Below, piece after piece: positions 56,761 to 64,000 of a stretch of DNA of 64,000 bases. The stretch covers positions 13,057,501-13,121,500 of the forward strand of contig JABWDB010000002.1 in the NCBI GenBank assembly GCA_019614645.1. The letters are read 5' to 3'. A model generated the notes under the pieces. That model searched no databases, was not told the DNA's origin, and saw nothing but the letters and a program-made list of their open reading frames with translations. Position 1 is the first letter of the stretch; each line of letters opens with the position of its first letter. The DNA comes from Stratiolaelaps scimitus. Lineage: Eukaryota > Arthropoda > Arachnida > Mesostigmata > Laelapidae. The translations under genes were made by a program, and so were the position numbers.

Positions 56761-58680
56761 TTTTGTGCTCCATTTCGGCCTAGTTGCTCAGCGTCCCACG
56801 AGCCTTTCGGCACTGCAGTGCAGTCACTGCTCCCGTCTCTGCTCGGGGCCCCCGCGTCCCCGGAATGGCTAACTCAACGACTAACAGTCCGACTGACTGG
56901 CCCTGCTACTTACACTTTACGGTTAAGGTGTCCACCCTCCGGCAGCACGGCACGTTCCGCGTGCTTGGGATAACCCTATGGGGGCTATATAAGGGGAGAT
57001 GGTGTGCCTGCTAACGTTTGGCGTTGACGCTTTGTATTCACGGCGCATCCCCAGCCCCGTGCACTGCACCCGGCTCACGCTTAACAAGCGGTGCTTCATC
57101 CACAAGAGAGAGACTATGGAGGCAGGAGGACGGCAATGGCGAATAGCAGTGGGCCTGACTCTTGGCTGCTTCTCGGACAGTAAAGAGCGGCCGAGCATAG
57201 GAGCACTGGGACGATCCGAGCCGACTCCTGATGGCCCCTGCTCGGTTCCCTTACTCAACTCCTATTCCCGGACGCGCTTCCAGTTCGCTACCCATTACCC
57301 CCTTCCGTCGGCCCCAATCTCACTCAGTACTACTCTAGTGCAGTGGTGCAGCTGTCTACCTCCTACGCGCGAACGCCCCCAACGTGGGTGCCGCCGTGCC
57401 GGCTCCCGGCGAGAAGATCTCACTGGCTGGCTAGCCGTTGTCGTGGTGGCGTGGCGATGTTGGTAGTGGTGATGATATAATAGATGAAAGATAGCTGCCG
57501 TGGCCACAGGTCTTTGTCTAGCGATGTGCCCCAACTGTCAAACGTACCGCGGTGCGCTCCGCCGACGTCGGCACCCTGCTGTCGCGCCACCGGTTCCCCG
57601 CCGACTATCCGAGGCCAAGTCGACGGCCATTCTTTCGACGGCAGCGGAGGCGGCGTGACGACTGGATCCACTGACTTCGGCCAGTGGATTGCCTCCTGGC
57701 CTTCAGCGAGGAGGATTTACCTCTGCGGGAGTCGTGGATAGGGGTGGAGCTGCTTGATAAGATCCAGCCGTTGTTGCCATCGCAACTGCCACAAGAATCC
57801 GTGAAGGGGTTGGTCTGCTGGGAGCTAGCTGCTGCTTTGGCTGCTGCGGCCACCGCGAGACCTTCTCTCGGCAGTCGGTTTCGGAGTTGCCGCCGGCCGG
57901 TGGCACAGTCATACAGATACCGTGGTCCGTTACGCATCCACGCGCGTTTGCACGCCATACAACCAAGGTATCACCAACCAACGAACGCTGCTGCTGCTAC
58001 TACTTCATGGCTACTGGGCTGAAGAACACAGTGCTGAGGACTGGCGTCGGTTACTTAGTCCGCCAGCCCAGTGGCCGAGTGGATCTTACGCACGGGCAAA
58101 AGATTCCGCAGTATCCCACTACGAAGACGAAGGTGTGCACCATGCCTCTCATACCTCAGTTCCCGCCTGATCCTCAAATGCCACGCCAACAGAGGAGAGC
58201 TAGAGGGCTTCAAGAGGACTGACTACTGGCTGGCTGTCTCCCTCACTAGCGGACACTCGCAACCGCCGACCCACTTCCGTTCAATCCTCGGACAGAGTGT
58301 AGTTAGCTGCTCTGTTCCTTGATACCGAAGGGAAGATGAGGTGCGATGAGGTGCGGTGCGCGCTTCTCTCATCTCGTCGACGGGATCATCCGAAAACTAA
58401 ACAAGCGGCCTGAGTGCCTGCCGCCGCCTGCGGTTAATGTTGACGAGAATATTCCCACCCCCCCTCCCGCACGCACCGTCGGAATCATCGGGCAGGCCGG
58501 AGCTCGACGGGGGCGTGATTTAACTGCACGGTAAGAGCCAGCAGCGAGAGTGAGCTAAGCGGCCTGGGGGTCATATCGACTTGTGGATAAACGGACGTCC
58601 ATTGCCAATAAGGGGCGGGGATTGAGAGCAGATAGCTAAAAATATGCCGACGATACGTATGGCTCGCTGGCTGGCTTAAA
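56761..58680. other. GC-rich low-complexity block 12
   Basis: GC-rich block with CTG/GCT and ACC runs. Plus frame 56999-57466 (155 codons) overlaps minus frames 56923-57258 and 57295-57534; plus 57684-58022 overlaps minus 57605-57981. No known family. I call no gene here. Confidence 0.45.
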
Positions 58681-58725
58681 ATCAATATCCATTAAGGGAC
58701 ATTGTCCGGAGCTACCGTACGAGCT

Positions 58726-58750
58726 TGGATGATTTGCGCCAAATCATCCA
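58726..58750. repeat. Perfect 11-bp inverted repeat, 3-base loop
   Basis: TGGATGATTTG at 58726-58736 and its reverse complement at 58740-58750. The right arm and following bases (58741-58756) recur with one mismatch at 58823-58838. Confidence 0.9.
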
Positions 58751-60071
58751 TGTTTAGAGAGAACGTTCCACAGACAAAATAGATGCAACTATATAACTTT
58801 TTTTTCTCCTCAATATTTCATTAAATCATCAATGTTTATATAGGAAGGCAATAAATAGGTTGCTATATGTAAATTTACATAATCTCAGCATCTGCAACAG
58901 TCGTTGCAGACCACCACAGAATAGTTTTATATAGTGTATTCTACATAGACACGCTACAAAGAAAAATAGAAGAAAGTCTAGTTTTTAAGGATTTTGTACT
59001 CTCATCAAGGAAACGGGACGATTTCGAGAACACCCTGAATTTCCCTTCCACTATATTTGATATGACGTGGCCCCACAGGCAATACCGTATTGAACCCGAT
59101 ACGTATCAAAGACCGCATCGACAAAATCCTCTTCTGGCGGTTGTTGGCGGTCCAGGATCGTGCGCGACACGAGCAAAGGCAGTGTTGAAACCTATATTTT
59201 TGCAGCCTCAGGTCGCAGAAACACATCCACTGCGTACAATACTATAATGCATACGTACACCGTAGCCTAGTGAATTGAAGTGAAATCCACGTGGTATCGG
59301 AACTACCGCCTGCATGGTTGTATTATAGTATCAGTTGTATTATACATGAAGTTGAACACTATGATGGTGCGATGAATCCCTAGACAACCCAAACTGAGTA
59401 CGCAAACTGAGCTCACTGAGTTCTGCTGATGCGGTAGTTGGTTAATTGTTTAAGATTCGCCTCCCAGTTTGATCACGCGTTAAAATTCTTTTCGCTTCAC
59501 GTAAAACCGCTGAAATTCTACGACTGAAAGCCACTCGCTCGCCTCCGCTCGCATTCTGCCCTCAATTTCAATTTCGTTCGATCTCATGTTGGAGTGGCGT
59601 GATTGCCGGTCGCTCAGTGACTGAGTGCTCAAGTCAAATGAGATTTTCGGTGGAGTGGCCATCTGTCGCCAGCGGCGGCGTAACTACAACGAAGCGACGA
59701 TGCGGCGCTCAGCGATGTGTCAAAAACTCCGCGTCCGAGGAGTGTGTGACCTTGTTTGGCGAAACTCCGAATAAAGGTGACATTCGGTGGACAGGCGTAT
59801 AGTTAGCTCGCAGTTTGTTTAGGAAGCTTGGGGGTAGGCTGTGTTTACGACGGACGAATACAGTCGGCTACGAGTGAACGATCGGTGTTCGTCTAATCTG
59901 TAGGATAACTCTTGTCAGCGGTTTTCCAATTTGCCTATCTTAACATTGGCTTGCAACTGAACTACTCCCAGACCTTCTCCACATTTCCCGCCTTCACACA
60001 TCCATATGACATCGCTACAATACGATTTCCAATCTAGCTGGCGCAATCGAACAGGGTGTATCACACGAAGC

Positions 60072-60119
60072 TAATTGACTGACTGTCATTATATGTTGTA
60101 TAATTGACTGACTGTCATT
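60072..60119. repeat. Tandem duplication, period 29 bp
   Basis: TAATTGACTGACTGTCATT occurs identically at 60072-60090 and 60101-60119, separated by ten bases. Confidence 0.95.
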
Positions 60120-60577
60120 TATATATTACATCTACCATATATATCTAATTCCGATGTTGTAAGTATCGCAGACAATGAAGAGTGAAGAATCAAATTGATT
60201 TCGTCCAGTTCCACAAAGGTCCTGACATTGAATGAAACCCTTGATTCCGAAAGTTGGCCTTCGACCACTTGTCCCTTCGATCCTTTACGAATTATCTCAT
60301 TGATTGAGTCATTTTCAGTGAGGAGGACTGGGAAACGTTCTGGCGATGTGTGATTCGCTTTAATCGCCAAAACATAGTTCATGAGTAGGACATGAGAAAT
60401 GAAGGAAACTAAATGCAACGCTCGTTCGCAGATCTCCTCTAGATGCATACTGTATTGTGCTGACTTATCACATCCATAACGCATAATGCTTAGGTTGTTC
60501 TGCCTGTTTGGGTAGGTCAAAGGTGATGCTACAAGTAATATGTCAGTCGAGGTAATACGATCTAATACGGGATTCAC
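60119..60577 (-). CDS. 152-codon minus open frame, unknown product
   Basis: The minus frame begins with GTG at 60577 and is open five codons further upstream, so it is more likely an exon-like stretch than a complete gene. The first ATG is at codon 32. Composition is mixed and soluble-looking, with motifs TSTDILLVASPLTYP, EEICERALHLVSF and SRVSFNVRTFVELDEINL. It lies in AT-rich DNA where such a long frame is less expected. No clear acceptor precedes it, and no family is recognised. Confidence 0.25.
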   Translation of the reverse strand: MNPVLDRITSTDILLVASPLTYPNRQNNLSIMRYGCDKSAQYSMHLEEICERALHLVSFISHVLLMNYVLAIKANHTSPERFPVLLTENDSINEIIRKGSKGQVVEGQLSESRVSFNVRTFVELDEINLILHSSLSAILTTSELDIYGRCNI

Positions 60578-60973
60578 TTCAATTAGCGCCTCTTAGCATG
60601 CTCGTGATATCAGCATATGAAGGCTGACAAATCGCGATCATAGTTGGTTTAGGCGGCTGTCGCCATTCGAAATGCAGTGAGTGCTATTCAAACTGAAAGT
60701 GGATGTAAGAACGAGGCACCATAACGTTTCGTCCAACGAGATCGACGTGCTATTCAAATTTCCGCCTACGATCTCAGTGGTTCCGAGGTCGGAAAACTTC
60801 GAATGTCGTTGTATTAGCAGCAGAGGGGACACCGCGGGCTTAACGGCCGGTGGGCGAGCTTCTTCAGAGAACTTTTTAGATTTCGTCGTTCAAAGGCGAA
60901 CGAGGAGTGCGCCAAGCGACGCCGGGTGAGGACAGACCAGTTCGAGGTAGGTGTTTGCACTCCCGCCATCTAC

Positions 60974-60978
<5 letters not shown>

Positions 60979-61006
<28 letters not shown>
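60979..61006. repeat. (AT)n microsatellite
   Basis: Perfect AT run of 14 units. Confidence 0.95.
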
Positions 61007-61840
61007 GACAGTCCTTCCCCTCGGCTTACCCAACTGGCTCTATCTGCAGGCATTAGTCCAACCAATAACAACGAGGCAAGTTGTTTTGAAGTCGCTTGCG
61101 ACAAATGTAGGCAGCAGACACAATTGAAAGGACTGCCACCCCGACTGATAGCGCTACGAACCCTTCCAACGTGCACCCCTGAGTGCAAGGCTAAATGTCC
61201 CAGCCAACTGCTCAGACAGTGGCGGACAATGACAACAACAAGTGGCGAGCGGTCGTGCAGGACATCGCGTTCGAAATAGAAACTGCGTGCGTGACAGAGC
61301 GATAATGGTATCCCCTAAATGTTTGCTCCTGAAGTACATGAGTCCGTCTCGATGCTGGTGCAATGAGCTCTAGTTAGTAGAGCTCGATACCATGCGATTA
61401 TTTCGAGATCAGCGCCATGAGTCAGCAAGGCTTTTTGTAACCGATACAAAACAGTGGTCTATTTATTGACCCAGCCAGCCTCAGGTTAGAATTTCGACGG
61501 CTTGAAACCAGACGTTTCTCAGCCATCGCCTACAGCTTGTTTAAATTGATGGAGATTAGAGCACGACGTTCGAACGCTGCCGCCCGCAAACTGGAAACGA
61601 AACGGACAAAACGGATCAGGGCGATGTTTGGAGTCGTTTCCAGACAGCCTTTAGCGGCTTATGGCTAAAGCTCTGGCTGAGGCCATGATGAAGAAAATAG
61701 AGGTGAAAAATGGCAAACCTTTAAATGCTTCTATATGGAGAGGAGCGTTCGGACGGAGCTATTGAACAATAGAGAATTTACTGGACGTAGACGGCAGGGA
61801 TGGGTGGGATAAAGCGGGGTGACGCTAGTAGGAATTGCCA

Positions 61841-64000
61841 GAATGGAACGTAGATGATACTCCTTGGTGGTTCCATGAAGCTAGCTCGGGAACCAGATAG
61901 TTCTTGAGCCTGCGCCACCCGTTTCTTCTCCCAAGTGAGCCCCTCGTCGTGTCACCCCCGTTCGCCCCGCCGAAGTTGGCGTCCGTTCCGTCTGCCGGCG
62001 GACCAGAGGCCGAATCGAGCGCGGCAGAGTCCCTACTCATTTGTATGGTTGACTCCACTTCTATCGAAGACTCCTCTCGTCCGAAGGCCAAAGGCTCTCT
62101 ATCTATCTATCTCTTTCTCGTCCGCCTTCACCGTCCCTGATTTCTATACGCCCCAACTGTAGCCGCACACATACAAACCGTAGCCACCTACTCGCCGCTG
62201 GCAGCAGGGGTGCCATTTATAGCGCAGTCAGTTCTTCAGTTCTCCACTTTGCCAACACGTCTCGCTGCTTCGGAATCTAGGATAGATCCTACTACTGCTG
62301 CTGCCGCTCCCCAACTCGAACCCGCTTTCGGCCAGCCCCGTCGCCTTCCAGCGCCTCGCGTGTGACGTCCTTGGGGAGAGACCCAAACGACCGGGGACAG
62401 ATAGGCGATCCCTTCGCCTTCGTGCACTTCTGAAACGCTCCAGCAGTGCATCTCAATGCCAGAGGCAGCCGGTTGAAAACCCCCAGCGCTGCTATCATGC
62501 TGTTCTACGAGGAGAATAAAAAAGCGTTGAATATCTCTCTCTCGTCCGGACGAGCCAATGCAGCGGATTCAAAAGGAGAAGAGCACCGCATGGGCGCCTC
62601 GTGTTGCACACCCACATGTACATACATACATATTGCAGAAGGGACGCCCGCGAACGCTGCCAGACCGCAGCAGTAATTCGCCTTCCTGCCCCAGCTTACT
62701 GATTATGACTTTGATCATTATTCACCAAAGGATCGGGAGTATAAGAGGGAGAGCAATGAAATTATTTGGCAAGACTCGCTCGAGCGCTGTTGTCCGGCGG
62801 AGTGTCATGAAAACATGTCCCATGCAACGCAAAATGCGCATTGCTTTGCCGCGGAATGGGGAGAGGCCGGCGGATCCGCCGGTCATCCAGTATATGAACG
62901 ACGTTAACATAATGTGCGACAACAGGGCCCGACGAAGCAGATCGTGGGATGAGACAGTGGACGTTAGGTTGACGCAAAGTGGGATCTAGTTACTGGTATC
63001 CTTCCGTCTATTGGGAGGCAGCGTGCCTCGGCAGCCCACTTTCGCTGTATGTACATACTGGCCGCGGCGTCGATCGCCGGATAGCCGCGCGCAAGGCTAG
63101 GCTTCGTAAGGCCAACAATACCATCAGCATGGCTGGTACAACAGCGGAGCAACACTGCACGATGCGACCGGCCGTATCTGATGTGCTGCTGTGGCAGTGG
63201 ATATAACGATGCTGGTAGTCCGCATCAGCAGCAAAGGCGATCGCTGTAGGGATCCCGGTCGTGGTTGCAGTGCAGGGAGACGGGAGGGGGGACATAAAGA
63301 AGATAGACGCAGTGTATTGTATAGAGGTAGCCAAGGGGGGCGACGGTGGTGCAACGCAGGGGTGGCATCGATTGTTGAGAACATGCGGTGTGGCCTTGTG
63401 GCCGGCGGCTGAATGTGCACGACGTGAAAGGAGGGTCCGTTGAGGCGTTGAGGCGAATCCGCGAACAAGCGGATCCGCCCGCCCGCCCGCTTCTACATCT
63501 CCTAAATGGGTTGTCTCGTCAATGAATGATTCAGGCAATTTTTATGGACGGCCGGTATCGCTGGCTCATCCATACGGATGATGATGATGATGAGCGGCGC
63601 GATGACAACGACGATCAAACGATGAAAATATTGAATGAACTGTTGCTGCTGCTGTTGTTATTGGAAGAATCAACCAACAACCTTAGCGACTTCCGCGGCC
63701 ATAGCAGCCAGCCAGCTGGCGAACGGTAGCTTGGACCGAGCAAGAAATACACAGGCCGTGCAGAGCTGCGAGGAAACGGCCTGAGGAGAACCAACTTCCT
63801 TTTAGCAGCACCAGAAGGCTCTGGGGAGACCGAAAGCTGTAGCTTGAGTATCTGGAGAGAGCTCTCGAACGTTGAGTTCCCGCGACCAGCCTACTCGTTA
63901 TGTGCGTGAATGTGGGGCTGCGCTTGACGCCAATGGCATAGCCGATGCTGCCTTCGCTGAATGTAACTGCTGCTACGGTGACGAAGCAGGCATTGCTGCC
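61841..64000. other. GC-rich low-complexity block 13, cut by the window end
   Basis: GC-rich block with CTG, GCC and GAT runs. Opposed frames 63008-63538 minus (176 codons) and 63191-63443 plus, and 62558-62989 plus with 62722-62977 minus, are not supported. The block runs off the right end of the window. Confidence 0.45.
63577..63591. repeat. (GAT)n microsatellite
   Basis: Five GAT units, followed 50 bases later by a short CTG/TTG run (63642-63660). Confidence 0.85.

Larger units (their letters stand above)
58681..61840. other. AT-rich spacer
   Basis: AT-rich to intermediate DNA with a hairpin at 58726-58750, a 29-bp tandem duplication at 60072-60119, a TA run at 60979-61006 and one long minus frame (60119-60577). 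The stretch 61190-61840 is intermediate and holds no recognised gene. Confidence 0.5.

Noticed and set aside
1..64000. CRISPR array, integrated virus, bacterial operon or secondary-metabolite cluster
   Set aside because: No regularly spaced repeats with unique spacers, no viral gene order and no run of adjacent same-strand genes exist here.

Overview
The window looks like gene-poor nuclear DNA from a eukaryote, most likely an invertebrate animal. It is full of microsatellites (TA, CT/GA, GT, AGC/CCG/GTT), has long stretches without coding sequence, and carries decayed non-LTR and Ty3/gypsy-type retrotransposons. There are no operons, Shine-Dalgarno sites or tightly packed genes, so it is not bacterial or viral. 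I cannot name the species. No open frame matches a host protein family that I recognise.

The most obvious structure is a mosaic. Judged by eye, about a dozen GC-rich, trinucleotide-rich blocks of roughly 0.7-4 kb alternate with AT-rich spacers. The blocks lie at about 1.2-5.0, 7.1-8.5, 9.4-12.9, 17.2-17.9, 19.3-21.3, 22.9-27.1, 30.1-31.9, 35.2-38.7, 41.7-44.8, 47.1-49.8, 50.9-54.1, 56.8-58.7 and 61.8-64.0 kb. Most long open frames lie in these blocks, commonly on both strands at once, which is expected where stop codons are rare. I treat nearly all of them as non-coding.

Three parts can be identified with some security. A degenerate LINE at about 15.4-16.86 kb (+) has reverse transcriptase motifs A, B and C in the right order but in three different frames. 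A degenerate gypsy-type reverse transcriptase lies at about 50.03-50.56 kb (+). A weaker integrase-like relic lies at 54.76-55.16 kb (+). The last two share an orientation and flank the 50.9-54.1 kb GC-rich block, so they may be one element split by that block.

Beyond these I list candidate exons, all at low confidence. Six short minus-strand segments between 51.9 and 17.0 kb have GT/AG borders and join in frame from an ATG to a stop (145 residues). Three more between 14.8 and 6.7 kb also join in frame. These could be real exons of genes with long introns, or chance, because short open segments between AG and GT are common in 64 kb. Transcript data or comparative searches would decide.
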